Shown: positions 7,885 through 14,025, numbered from the stretch's first letter. The stretch: DNA of 14,171 nt from JAMXLO01 sp041487355 (GCA_041487355.1 JBGPND010000133.1:1-14171); one strand, 5' to 3'. A program made the numbers and translations. Notes: a model not told the origin generated them from the letters alone.

Positions 7885-7916
7885 TGCAGTTCCTTCCAAG
7901 GCGGATGACTTTCGCC

Positions 7917-7945
7917 ATATAGGAGCGCTGCAGGCCGTTTCGCAA
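7917..7945 (-). promoter_or_regulatory. Probable mucR promoter
   Basis: On the minus strand TTGCGA (7940-7945) and CTATAT (7917-7922) are separated by 17 bases, close to the alphaproteobacterial housekeeping consensus. They are placed 33 bases before the mucR ATG. The surrounding 95-base divergent region is more AT-rich than its neighbours, which suits the AT-rich sites that MucR proteins bind, so self-regulation is possible (inference). Confidence 0.4.
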
Positions 7946-7979
7946 TGGATATTCGGAACTTCAAGAAGCCGTTAATAAC

Positions 7980-8225
7980 ATGACAGACAAGCAAGCCGCC
8001 GATCATGAACTGGACATCACCGGCGAAGTCTGCCCGATGACCTTCGTGCGCACCCGGCTTGCGCTCGACCGCATGACTCCGGGCCAGACGTTGCTGGTAC
8101 GGCTGCGCGGCGAAGAACCACTGCGCAACGTGCCGCGCACCGCCCGCGAACAGGGCCACGAAGTGCTTTCATTGGAAACCGGTGCCGACGGCGTCAGCCG
8201 GCTGCTTCTGCGGCGCGGCGGCTGA
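7980..8225 (+). CDS. TusA/SirA-like sulfur-carrier family protein
   Basis: The 81-residue product has the TusA-like fold pattern: LDITGEVCPMTFVRTRLALDRMTPGQTLLVRL at about residues 11-42, then a second half with GEEPLRNVPRTAREQGHEVLSLE. The invariant cysteine is C18. Classical TusA has CPxP, where this protein has CPMT, a variant common among alphaproteobacterial paralogues. Family members carry sulfur as a persulfide on this cysteine for tRNA thiolation or other sulfur transfer, but the role of the CPMT type is not settled. The ATG at 7980 has only a weak purine-rich stretch upstream. It is transcribed away from mucR and faces rimI, with a hairpin cluster between them. Confidence 0.85.
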   Translation: MTDKQAADHELDITGEVCPMTFVRTRLALDRMTPGQTLLVRLRGEEPLRNVPRTAREQGHEVLSLETGADGVSRLLLRRGG

Positions 8226-8239
8226 AGCGAAAGCCTGCT

Positions 8240-8323
8240 CTCGGGCTCGACCCGAGGAGCCTGCCCCCGGGCGCAGCCAACAGCGTAGACCCGGGGAGCC
8301 TGCCCTCGGGCTCGAGCCGAGGG
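8240..8323. terminator. Three tandem hairpins between convergent tusA-like and rimI genes
   Basis: Three consecutive units each start with AGCCTGC or a near copy and fold into a hairpin. Hairpin 1 is CTCGGG/CCCGAG (8240-8245, 8251-8256). Hairpin 2 is CCCCGGG/CCCGGGG (8265-8271, 8290-8296). Hairpin 3 is CCCTCGG/CCGAGGG (8303-8309, 8317-8323). The third ends directly against the rimI stop codon at 8324. Because the two genes converge here, the cluster probably ends transcripts from both sides, although there is no T-run next to any stem. The repeated AGCCTGC lead also gives it a REP-like look. Confidence 0.55.
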
Positions 8324-8758
8324 TCACAAAAGAGTCACGCGCAATACGATCGCATCGCTGCCGTCGGCATAGTAACGGCGCCGCTGCCCCACCTCGGCGA
8401 AGCCTGCTCGCCGGTACAGCGCCCGCGCCGCGGCGTTGGCAGTGGCAACCTCAAGCAAAAGCGCCGTGGCACCACGCGCGCGCGCCTCTGCCATGGCGAC
8501 ACGCAGCAACTCAGTCGCAATGCCTTGCCGGCGCGCACCGGGTGCGACGGCCAGGGTAAGCACCTCCGCATCCTCTGCTGCGGCACGCGCGAGCAGCATC
8601 CCGCCGCGCCCGTCCACGAATCCGAATGCGCCCGGCAGCGCAAGCTGCAGCGAGATGGCGCCCTCACCCCACGACTCGGGAGGCGGAAACGCCGCCGCAT
8701 GAATGGCCGCCAGTATGGCTGCATGCGCCTGGGTGGCGCGCTGAACCGGTTCGGTCAT
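8324..8758 (-). CDS. rimI: RimI-like protein N-alpha-acetyltransferase
   Basis: The 144-residue GNAT enzyme resembles RimI, which acetylates the N-terminal alanine of ribosomal protein S18 using acetyl-CoA. The acetyl-CoA loop is VAPGARRQGIATELL (71-85), with the R-R-Q-G-I-A pyrophosphate-binding pattern. The later NAAARALYRRAGFAEVGQRRRYY (108-130) holds the conserved Asn and the Tyr (Y115) typical of the family's active site, and SDAIVLRVTLL closes the protein. The ATG overlaps the tsaB stop as ATGA. The tsaB-rimI pairing is a widespread arrangement that supports both calls. GNAT proteins are broad, so the exact target is inferred from context. Confidence 0.88.
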   Translation of the reverse strand: MTEPVQRATQAHAAILAAIHAAAFPPPESWGEGAISLQLALPGAFGFVDGRGGMLLARAAAEDAEVLTLAVAPGARRQGIATELLRVAMAEARARGATALLLEVATANAAARALYRRAGFAEVGQRRRYYADGSDAIVLRVTLL

Positions 8759-9414
8759 GCTGCCGGGGGGGGCCGCAATCCGCCGGCGGGGAGCTTCGCT
8801 TCCGGCGGATCGACATAGAGCGGCTGCGCCGGCAAGGGCGGCAGCATCCCCCTGAACCGCCGCTCGCCGACCACCGCGATGTGCCGAGCCAGAGGCAGCC
8901 GAGCGTCGGTCAGCATGACGTCGGCGTCGCGCGCCGCCAGCCGGGAGGCCACCGCGATCGCCGCGTCACCCGCCACCGCCACCTTGCCCTCCGGCAGGGG
9001 CAGTGCATCCAGCGGGAAAGCGGCAATCGCGCCATCCCGCTCCAAGAAGACCCTCCCCCGTTTGCTGTCGATCGCCGACCAGAGGCGGCGGTCCCCGAGA
9101 TGCGGCAGCGAATCGGCCAGGGCTTCGCCGACCGTGACCCCGACCACCGGTATGCCGGCCGCAAGCGCGATGCCATGCGCCAGAGCCAGCCCGGCCCGGA
9201 TGCCGGTGAAGCTCCCCGGGCCCACGGTCACCGCGACCAGATCGAGTGCTGTCGCGCGCAACTTCGCCTCGTCCAGCACCGCGCTCGCCATCACCGGCAG
9301 CAGCGCGGCGTGGCCGCGCACAGCGTCCGCGTGCCGCAAGGCAAGCGTCTGCTGATCCACGACGACGGCGGCAGCGCACCGCCACAGAGCGGCATCGAGG
9401 GCCAGTACTCGCAT
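8755..9414 (-). CDS. tsaB: TsaB, tRNA t6A37 threonylcarbamoyltransferase complex subunit
   Basis: TsaB is the ASKHA-fold partner that activates TsaD in the TsaBDE complex, which puts threonylcarbamoyl on A37 of ANN-decoding tRNAs in the cytoplasm. The 219-residue length fits. Residues 1-10 give the first strand (MRVLALDAAL), and the family signature AVTVGPGSFTGIRAGLALAHGIAL is at about 61-84. PLYVDPPEAKLP near the C-terminus is the usual TsaB ending. The C-terminal codons include a run of eight C (plus-strand G at 8765-8772) coding for Pro-Pro-Pro, directly before the stop that overlaps rimI. The ATG at 9414 has only a weak ribosome site. TATAGG about 20 bases upstream could be part of its -10. 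Confidence 0.93.
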   Translation of the reverse strand: MRVLALDAALWRCAAAVVVDQQTLALRHADAVRGHAALLPVMASAVLDEAKLRATALDLVAVTVGPGSFTGIRAGLALAHGIALAAGIPVVGVTVGEALADSLPHLGDRRLWSAIDSKRGRVFLERDGAIAAFPLDALPLPEGKVAVAGDAAIAVASRLAARDADVMLTDARLPLARHIAVVGERRFRGMLPPLPAQPLYVDPPEAKLPAGGLRPPPAA

Positions 9415-9463
9415 AGCCGCGTTATCCGACCTATACCATTTCCTGACAGGAATGACCCTTCGA

Positions 9464-9566
9464 CGCCACCCCTGTCGTCATGGCCGGGCCTGTCCCGGCC
9501 ATCGATACCGGCCCGGGGCCGCGACCGTTGGCCGGGACCGGCCCGGCCATGACGACAGGGGTGGCG
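9464..9566. repeat. 103-base near-perfect palindrome (REP/MITE-like) between tsaB and rutE
   Basis: The arms 9464-9490 and 9540-9566 are exact reverse complements over 27 bases. Going inward, the match continues to about 9504 and 9526 with two mismatches, giving 41-base arms around a 21-base GC-rich centre. The GTCATGGCCGGGCC core is of a type I know as a dispersed intergenic palindrome in GC-rich alphaproteobacteria. The octamer AGGAATGA occurs on both sides, at 9448-9455 and 9567-9574. The right copy abuts the palindrome but the left copy is eight bases away, so it is not a clean target-site duplication. It may also stop transcription from rutE. Confidence 0.85.
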
Positions 9567-9578
9567 AGGAATGAGTCA

Positions 9579-9593
9579 CCATCAACATGATGG
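9579..9593 (-). terminator. Small hairpin just after rutE
   Basis: CCATCA (9579-9584) and TGATGG (9588-9593) pair across a three-base ACA loop, 14 bases past the rutE stop on the minus strand. No T-run follows; the larger palindrome comes next. It may be part of a compound transcription end. Confidence 0.3.
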
Positions 9594-9607
9594 ACGTGAG
9601 CAAAGCC

Positions 9608-10195
9608 TTACAGCAGCACGCAGGCTTCGTCGAAGTCGAGCCGCGGGGAGCGTGGGAACAGCCCGGCGGGATCACCGTGGCCGAGATTGCACAGGAAATT
9701 CGATCGCCAGCCACGATCGGCCAGGAACAACTCGTCCACCATCGCATTGTCGAAGCCCGACATCGCCCCGGTGTCGAGCCCGACGGCACGCGCCGCCAGA
9801 ATCAGATAGGCACCCTGCAGCGTGCCGTTGCGGAATGCCGTGGTCGCAGCCAGCGAATCGTTGCTGGTGAACCAGGAACGGGCTTCCAGGTTGTGCGGGA
9901 ACAGCTTCGGCAGCTTTTCGTAGAATTTCGGGTCGTAGGCCACGATCGCCGTCACCGGCGCGGCCATCGTCTTCTCCAGATTCCCGCTCGACAGTGCCGG
10001 CGCCAGCTTCTGCTTCGCCTCCTGCGTGCGCAGGAACAGGAAGCGCGCCGGCGAGCAGTTGGCCGAGGTCGGGCCCATCTTCAGGATATCGTGCAGTGCC
10101 CGCAGCTCGTCGTCGGTGACCGGCTGGTCCGTGAACTTGTTATGGGTCCGCGCCTCGCGGAACAGCAGGTCGAGCCCGGCGGCGTCCAGCGTCAT
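9608..10195 (-). CDS. rutE: RutE/HadB-like malonic semialdehyde reductase (nitroreductase fold)
   Basis: The 195-residue protein matches the RutE type of the FMN-dependent nitroreductase superfamily, which reduces malonic semialdehyde to 3-hydroxypropionate at the end of the Rut pyrimidine-degradation route. Landmarks are ARTHNKFTDQPVTDDELRALHDIL (residues about 15-38), KMGPTSANCSPARFLF (39-54), AAPVTAIVAYDPKFYEKLPKLFPH, AFRNGTLQGAYLILAARAVGLDTGAMSGFDNA and NLGHGDPAGLFPRSPRLDFDEAC. The ATG at 10195 has AAGGAG eight bases upstream. No other rut gene is in the window, so it may serve a different aldehyde or a general detoxification role. A palindromic operator-like site lies in its leader. The symbol rests on similarity recalled from the family, not on a search. 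Confidence 0.85.
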   Translation of the reverse strand: MTLDAAGLDLLFREARTHNKFTDQPVTDDELRALHDILKMGPTSANCSPARFLFLRTQEAKQKLAPALSSGNLEKTMAAPVTAIVAYDPKFYEKLPKLFPHNLEARSWFTSNDSLAATTAFRNGTLQGAYLILAARAVGLDTGAMSGFDNAMVDELFLADRGWRSNFLCNLGHGDPAGLFPRSPRLDFDEACVLL

Positions 10196-10212
10196 GATGA
10201 TGTCTCCTTGCG

Positions 10213-10232
10213 ATCGTTCGATATCAAACGAT
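10213..10232. promoter_or_regulatory. Operator-like 20-bp palindrome upstream of rutE
   Basis: ATCGTT (10213-10218) and AACGAT (10227-10232) frame a central GATATC (10220-10225). Only the single pair 10219/10226 breaks a perfect 20-bp palindrome. It sits 18-37 bases before the rutE start codon, just upstream of the Shine-Dalgarno, where a dimeric repressor could block transcription. Size and spacing suit a MarR- or HxlR-type factor (inference). A TTGACG further upstream, about 10268-10273, could be the -35, but no good -10 accompanies it. Confidence 0.5.
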
Positions 10233-10285
10233 TGGCGCGCAAGATGGGCAGCCTCAGAAGGGACGTCAAGCCGCCGGCGAAACGC

Positions 10286-10846
10286 TCAGAGGTCGACCTG
10301 CTCCACGCCGACGACCTCTGGCACGTAGTGGCGCAGCATGTTCTCGATGCCGTGCTTCAGCGTCGCGCGGGACGAAGGGCAGCCCGAGCAGGAGCCCTGC
10401 ATGTGCAGCTTCACGATGCCCTCGCGATAGCCGCGGAACACGATGTCGCCGCCGTCGCCGGCCACCGCCGGGCGCACGCGCGTGTCCAGCAGCTCCTTGA
10501 TCTGCGCGACGATTTCCTGGTCCTCCGGCGCGACATCTTCGTCCTGGTCGGCTTCGGCGCCGCCCTCGATCACCGGACGCCCCGCGACGAAGTGCTCCAT
10601 GACCGCTGCCAGCACCTGCGGCTTCAGGGCCTGCCAGGAGACATCGCCGCTCTTCGTCACCGTGATGAAATCGCCACCGAGGAAAACGCGCGCCACGCCT
10701 GGCAGATCGAACAGCGCGCTCGCCAGCGGGCTGCGCGCGGCGGATGCGGGAGAGGCGAAGTCCGCCGTCGCCGTCTCCATGACGTAGCGGCCGGGCAGGA
10801 ACTTCAGGGTAGCGGGATTCGGCGTGTCTTCGGTCTCGATGAACAT
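10286..10846 (-). CDS. nfuA: NfuA/NifU-like Fe-S cluster scaffold and carrier
   Basis: The 186-residue protein delivers assembled Fe-S clusters to apo-enzymes. The start ATG 10846 gives the standard Nfu opening MFIETEDTPNPATLKFLPGR. The frame stays open 92 codons further upstream, but that part has no family similarity. The Nfu N-terminal domain covers about 1-87 (VFLGGDFITVTK at 54-65), then an acidic linker (95-110). The NifU C-terminal domain (111-178) contains the cluster-binding C153-x-x-C156 in GSCSGCPSS and the preceding VRPAVAGDGGDIVF. Upstream on the minus strand is a strong hairpin in what would be its leader. No isc or suf gene is adjacent. Confidence 0.93.
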   Translation of the reverse strand: MFIETEDTPNPATLKFLPGRYVMETATADFASPASAARSPLASALFDLPGVARVFLGGDFITVTKSGDVSWQALKPQVLAAVMEHFVAGRPVIEGGAEADQDEDVAPEDQEIVAQIKELLDTRVRPAVAGDGGDIVFRGYREGIVKLHMQGSCSGCPSSRATLKHGIENMLRHYVPEVVGVEQVDL

Positions 10847-10877
10847 GAAGCTGGCCTGCTCTGCTGGTGAACGGGAA

Positions 10878-10898
10878 ACCGGACCGCCCAGGTCCGGT
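10878..10898 (-). promoter_or_regulatory. Strong hairpin in the leader of nfuA
   Basis: ACCGGACC (10878-10885) and GGTCCGGT (10891-10898) form a perfect eight-base stem with a five-base loop, 32 bases before the nfuA ATG on the minus strand. It could shape the 5' end of the message or be a short repeat. The rest of 10847-11060 holds no gene. CGGCCGGATCGGCCG at about 10914-10928 is another small inverted repeat, and the sequence after it (GGCCGGAATGACAAGGGGTGG) loosely resembles an arm of the 9464-9566 palindrome. Confidence 0.5.
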
Positions 10899-11264
10899 CG
10901 GTGGGCGTTACATCGGCCGGATCGGCCGGAATGACAAGGGGTGGTCGCTTCGGCACCGCGAGATGGACGGTGACCATCAATCCGGCAGATGACTTCGATC
11001 TGCATAAACCGTTTCCGCCAATCCGCGGCAGGCCCCAATTGCCAGCCGACGGAGGCGAAGATGCAGCAGTTCAGCACATGGCGGGCAGCGATCGCCGGGC
11101 TGTCGGCAAGCCTGGTCCGCATCGGGCTGCGCCGCTTCGCCTACACGCCGCTGATTCCGCCGCTGATCGAGGCGCGGCGGTTCGCGCCGTCGCAGGTGGC
11201 GTATCTCGGCGCTGCCAATCTCGCGGGTTACCTGGCGGGTGCGCTGCTGCTCCGCACCGGCCTA

Positions 11265-11438
11265 TAGCGGGTTCAGGGTGACCGGAAACGCAAGCAAGCC
11301 TCGCTAATCGTGATGGGTATCGCTGCGCTCAACCCATCCTACAGGGTACAGGCTATAGGCTGCGGCTGCGGCGTAGGATGGGTTGAGCAGAGCGAAACCC
11401 ATCATTCGGACGAGATTCCAGTCATCCTGAAACTGCTC
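11265..11438. mobile_element. 174-bp MITE-like element with nested inverted repeats and TA target duplication
   Basis: Imperfect terminal inverted repeats flank the element. Counted from the flanking TA dinucleotides (11263-11264 and 11439-11440), 20 of 26 bases match. They read TATAGCGGGTTCAGG at the left and TAGAGCAGTTTCAGG from the right end. Inside lies a second, better-kept inverted repeat. There is no coding capacity, so movement would depend on a transposase elsewhere. TA duplication and small size suggest mobilisation by an IS630/Tc1-type transposase (inference). Removing the element and one TA gives ...ACC GGC CTA GCC GCT..., which restores the open frame of the MFS remnant. Confidence 0.7.
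11311..11404. repeat. Inner inverted repeat of the MITE-like element (GTAGGATGGGTT type)
   Basis: The arms 11311-11342 and 11373-11404 match as reverse complements at 29 of 32 bases, around a 30-base spacer. The motif GTAGGATGGGTTGAGC...AACCCATC is one I recognise as a dispersed short repeat in many proteobacterial genomes. Its position wholly inside the weaker outer repeat suggests either a composite element or one repeat inserted into another. Confidence 0.8.
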
Positions 11439-11590
11439 TAGCCGCTGCCTGGTGCGGCCTCGGCATCGTCTCGAGCCTGCTGACAGTCCTGGCCTGGGGC
11501 GGTTGGCCGCGCGCGGAGGCGAGCGGCGGCGAGACGAAGCCCCTGTCGCCCGGTCGGCGGTGCCGCTGTATGGGCGCTGCTCGCCGGCCG

Positions 11591-12397
11591 TCAGTCGGCA
11601 GCGGCCAAGACACCGCCCATGCGGCCATCCTCGGCATAGGCGTGCACCGCCTGGGCGAAATGCTCGAAAATCCGCCGGGAGACGATGTCGGTCTGCCAGT
11701 CGTTTTCCGGGTGCCATTGCACCCCGACGGCGAAACCAGGCACCGGACCGGCGGCCGTGGCAACGACATTCACCGCCTCGATCGTCCCGTCCGATGCGGT
11801 GCCTTCCACCACGACACCCGGCGCGAGCTTGTCGACGCCCTGGTTGTGCAGCGAGTTCACCGCGATCTCGGTGGTGCCGGCCAGGCGATGCAGCCAGCCG
11901 CCCGGGGTGATGCGAATGCTATGCGCCTTGCCGATTCGCACTTCCCGCGATGCCACCATCGGCGAGGAATGGTCGATCCTGTCGGGCAGGTCCTGCAGCC
12001 TTTGATGCAGCGAGCCGCCAAGCGCCACGTTCAGTTCCTGGAAGCCGCGGCAGATCGCCAGGACCGGAACGCCGCGCGCCACGGCGGCACGGATCAGCGG
12101 CAGCGTGGTGCCGTCCCGCGCCGGGTCCTCCGGCGTGCCCTCGGCGTGCGGCGGGCCGCTGTACAGGCTGGGCTGCACGTTGGACCGGCTGCCGGTGAGG
12201 ATGATCCCGTCCAGCCGCTCGAGCAGGGTTTCGATGTCGGCAGTGGGGCCATTGGCCGGGATCAGCACCGGCACTGCACCCACGATATGGTCGGTCGCCT
12301 CGACATAGGTGTTGGACGCGGCATGGTTCGGCATGCCGAAAATGCCGAACTGCTTGGTGCAGCAGCTTATGCCGACGAGCGGCTTGACAACCCGCAT
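11591..12397 (-). CDS. PuuD-like gamma-glutamyl-GABA hydrolase family protein (class I glutamine amidotransferase fold)
   Basis: The 268-residue product is a peptidase C26/class I GATase-fold hydrolase, like PuuD, which cleaves gamma-glutamyl-GABA in putrescine breakdown. The nucleophile is C116 in VPVLAICRGFQELNVALGGSLHQ, and the other catalytic residues are H229 and E231 in VGVQWHPEND. VNSLHNQGV and VEGTASDGTIEAV are typical of the family. ATG 12397 (MRVVKPLVGISCC) is chosen because the protein core begins there and GAGG lies just before it, though only three bases away. ATG 12406 would add three residues, and GTG 12448 would add seventeen without support. No other putrescine genes are nearby, so the substrate is uncertain. 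It is convergent with the MFS remnant. Confidence 0.88.
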   Translation of the reverse strand: MRVVKPLVGISCCTKQFGIFGMPNHAASNTYVEATDHIVGAVPVLIPANGPTADIETLLERLDGIILTGSRSNVQPSLYSGPPHAEGTPEDPARDGTTLPLIRAAVARGVPVLAICRGFQELNVALGGSLHQRLQDLPDRIDHSSPMVASREVRIGKAHSIRITPGGWLHRLAGTTEIAVNSLHNQGVDKLAPGVVVEGTASDGTIEAVNVVATAAGPVPGFAVGVQWHPENDWQTDIVSRRIFEHFAQAVHAYAEDGRMGGVLAAAD

Positions 12398-12507
12398 GGA
12401 CCTCATGTCGGAGGATAATGTTCGATTTCTGCGGCAAAATGAAGACACTTTGTGCGATGGCCGGCATGTCCCGACCGCAAGGATTGCCGCCGGCCCGCCG
12501 CTCCGGG

Positions 12508-13143
12508 TCAGCCGCTCTGGGGATTGAGGAAGCGCGGGTCGATGAATTCGAACAGCTTCGGGTCGAATTGGCCGCCGGTTTCAGCGTTGTAGAGCGTCAC
12601 CCGCGTCTCCTGGCGCTGGGCGTCCAGCACCGTCCATTGCCGCAGCGTGAGCGGATTGTCCGCGAAGATCAGGGTCAGGGTGCCGTCGCCCGGCGAGGCG
12701 GTGCGCACCAGGCTCACCTGGATCTGCCCGGGCAGAAGCTGCATGCCGGTCACCGTCACGTCGCCTGTCAGGCGGACATTGTCCGCCAGCAGCATCCCCA
12801 GCGGCGTCTGCGACAGCGGGATATTGCTGGTCTGGTTCAATGACTTGTCATGGAACACCACCAGCCCGTGGCCGGCCACCAGCAGCAGCGGGCTCGGCGG
12901 GTCATACTGGAAGCGCATGCGCCCGGGCCGCTCCAGCCAGACTGTCCCCTGGGCGATCGCCCCGTTCGGCGCCACCTGCAGGAAGTGCGCCTTCAGCGTC
13001 CTGAGGCTGTCGAGATAGGTCTCGATTCGCCCCAGATCGGCGCGGTCCTGCGGCGTCGGCTGAAAGCGGGGCTGCGCCCGAACATGGGGCGAGGCGAGCA
13101 GCAGCGGGGCAAGCGACAGGCGAAGCAGATCACGTCGGTTCAT
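12508..13143 (-). CDS. LolA-like outer-membrane lipoprotein carrier protein
   Basis: The 211-residue periplasmic protein resembles LolA, which ferries lipoproteins from the LolCDE transporter to the outer membrane. ATG 13143 is chosen because it opens a clear signal peptide (MNRRDLLRLSLAPLLLASPHVRA, cleavage near residue 23); the frame extends 79 codons upstream, but over unrelated sequence. RR at 3-4 followed by hydrophobic residues could be read as a Tat signal, unusual for LolA. The mature part shows LDSLRTLKAHFLQVAPNGAIAQGTVWLERPGRMRFQYDPPSPLLLVAGHGLVVFHDKSL. The GRMRFQYDPP motif is the family hallmark. The C-terminus has the LDAQRQETRVTLYN strand pair. It is divergent from the aldolase gene, with 108 bases between them in which I see no clear promoter. 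LolA versus a LolA-fold paralogue cannot be separated here. Confidence 0.88.
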   Translation of the reverse strand: MNRRDLLRLSLAPLLLASPHVRAQPRFQPTPQDRADLGRIETYLDSLRTLKAHFLQVAPNGAIAQGTVWLERPGRMRFQYDPPSPLLLVAGHGLVVFHDKSLNQTSNIPLSQTPLGMLLADNVRLTGDVTVTGMQLLPGQIQVSLVRTASPGDGTLTLIFADNPLTLRQWTVLDAQRQETRVTLYNAETGGQFDPKLFEFIDPRFLNPQSG

Positions 13144-13251
13144 GCCGCGGATGTGGCGCCGATCCGTCCGGTTTGCAAATCCATCCCACGCTCTTGGCAT
13201 GCAAGTTCCGCCAGCGCAGGATTCCGTCACCCCTGCAACGGAGCGAATCCC

Positions 13252-14025
13252 ATGGTCGCCGTCGTCCACAACCTCACCTCCAGCGAGACGGAAGCCGAGG
13301 AATGGCGGCTGCGTTGCGACATGGCAGCGGTGTTCCGTGTCTGCGCGCGGCTCGGCTGGAACGAGCAGATCGGCAACCACAATTCACTGATGCTGCCGCG
13401 GCATTCACGCGACGACGCGCCTCTGTTCCTGATCAACCCGCGAGGCCACCTGTTCCAGGAGCTCACCGCCAGTTCGCTCATCGTCTGCGATCTCGACGGC
13501 CGCGTGCTGCGCGGCAAGGGCGAGCTGCGCAAGGTGGCGTTCCACATCCATGCGCGCATCCATCTGAAGAAGCCGGATGCGGCGTGCATCGTTCACGTGC
13601 ACCCGCAGTACCTCACCGCGCTCTCGATGCTGGAGCAGCCGGAGTTCGCGCTGGCGCACCACAACAATCTGATCCTGAACGACCGCGTGGTATTCGACAA
13701 CGAGGCGACCGCGCCGGTGGACGACAACGCGGAGGGCGACCGCATCGCCGACCTGATGGGCGACAGGACGATCATGGTGATGGGCGCGCATGGTGTGACG
13801 GTCGTGGGTGCGACGGTGCACGAGGCGTTCGACGAGTGCTATTCCGCCGAGCGTACCTGCATGTACCAGATGACGGCGATGATGACGGGGCGGAAGCTGC
13901 GCGCTCTGCCCGAGAGTTCACGCCGGCGGTGGAATGGGCCCTGGGGCCAGAAGGTGGACGCGCGCATGCATCTCGACGCCTGGCGCCGCATCCTGGATCG
14001 CGAGGAGTCCGACTACGCGAGCTGA
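13252..14025 (+). CDS. Class II aldolase/adducin-family protein
   Basis: The 257-residue protein has the AraD/adducin N-terminal fold, zinc enzymes that split or epimerise sugar phosphates or related hydroxy-acids. ATG 13252 has GGAG eight bases upstream; the frame stays open further back, over the divergent promoter region. Landmarks are GWNEQIGNHNSLM (35-47), LFLINPRG (58-65), GKGELRKVAFHIH (88-100), the metal-binding pair H115 and H117 in CIVHVHPQYLTALS, the third ligand H180 in MVMGAHGVTVVG, and a C-terminal helix with VHEAFDECYSAERTCMYQM. E91 lies near where the catalytic acid sits in the family. The SS usually found before that Glu is replaced by GKG. The substrate is unknown and no pathway partner is adjacent. 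A strong hairpin follows the stop. Confidence 0.88.
   Translation: MVAVVHNLTSSETEAEEWRLRCDMAAVFRVCARLGWNEQIGNHNSLMLPRHSRDDAPLFLINPRGHLFQELTASSLIVCDLDGRVLRGKGELRKVAFHIHARIHLKKPDAACIVHVHPQYLTALSMLEQPEFALAHHNNLILNDRVVFDNEATAPVDDNAEGDRIADLMGDRTIMVMGAHGVTVVGATVHEAFDECYSAERTCMYQMTAMMTGRKLRALPESSRRRWNGPWGQKVDARMHLDAWRRILDREESDYAS

Larger units (their letters stand above)
11061..11590 (+). pseudogene. Decayed YbfB/YjiJ-family MFS transporter gene
   Basis: A normal start survives: GGAGG five bases before ATG 11061. The first residues (MQQFSTWRAAIAGLSASLVRIGLRRFAYTPLIPPLIEARRF..SQVAYLGAANLAGYLAGALL) read as the N-terminal two membrane segments of this transporter family. The frame stops at TAG 11265, the left end of an inserted repeat element. 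Beyond the element, from 11441, the same frame resumes as AAAWCGLGIVSSLLTVLAWGGWPRA, typical of the mid-protein segment before the central loop. About 100 or more codons between these parts are missing, so a deletion came first or separately. Near 11553 the similarity seems to move to another frame (VGGAAVWALLAG), suggesting a further indel. The remnant then runs into the 3' end of the convergent hydrolase gene. No functional transporter can be made. Confidence 0.75.

Noticed and set aside
8240..8323. CRISPR-like array
   Set aside because: The units are short, uneven and self-complementary, with no regular unique spacers and no cas genes.
8182..9552. Plus-strand open frames over rimI and tsaB
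   Set aside because: Antisense to tsaB and rimI, without motifs, and one of them crosses the hairpin cluster.
9587..10870. A 427-codon plus-strand open frame opposite rutE and nfuA
   Set aside because: It is antisense to two confidently identified genes and has Arg/Gln/His-rich shadow composition.
10847..11122. A 92-codon upstream extension of nfuA
   Set aside because: Nfu proteins begin at MFIETEDTPNP. The extra part overlaps the leader hairpin and has no similarity to the family.
11263..11440. Insertion sequence with its own transposase
   Set aside because: The element is only 174 bp and has no coding capacity, so it can at most be a non-autonomous element.
12398..12448. A GTG start for the PuuD-like gene at 12448
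   Set aside because: The added 17 residues have no family match and there is no ribosome site; the core begins at MRVVKPLVGISCC.
13144..13380. A 79-codon upstream extension of the lolA-like gene
   Set aside because: It would bury the clear signal peptide inside the protein, and it overlaps the 5' end of the aldolase gene on the other strand.
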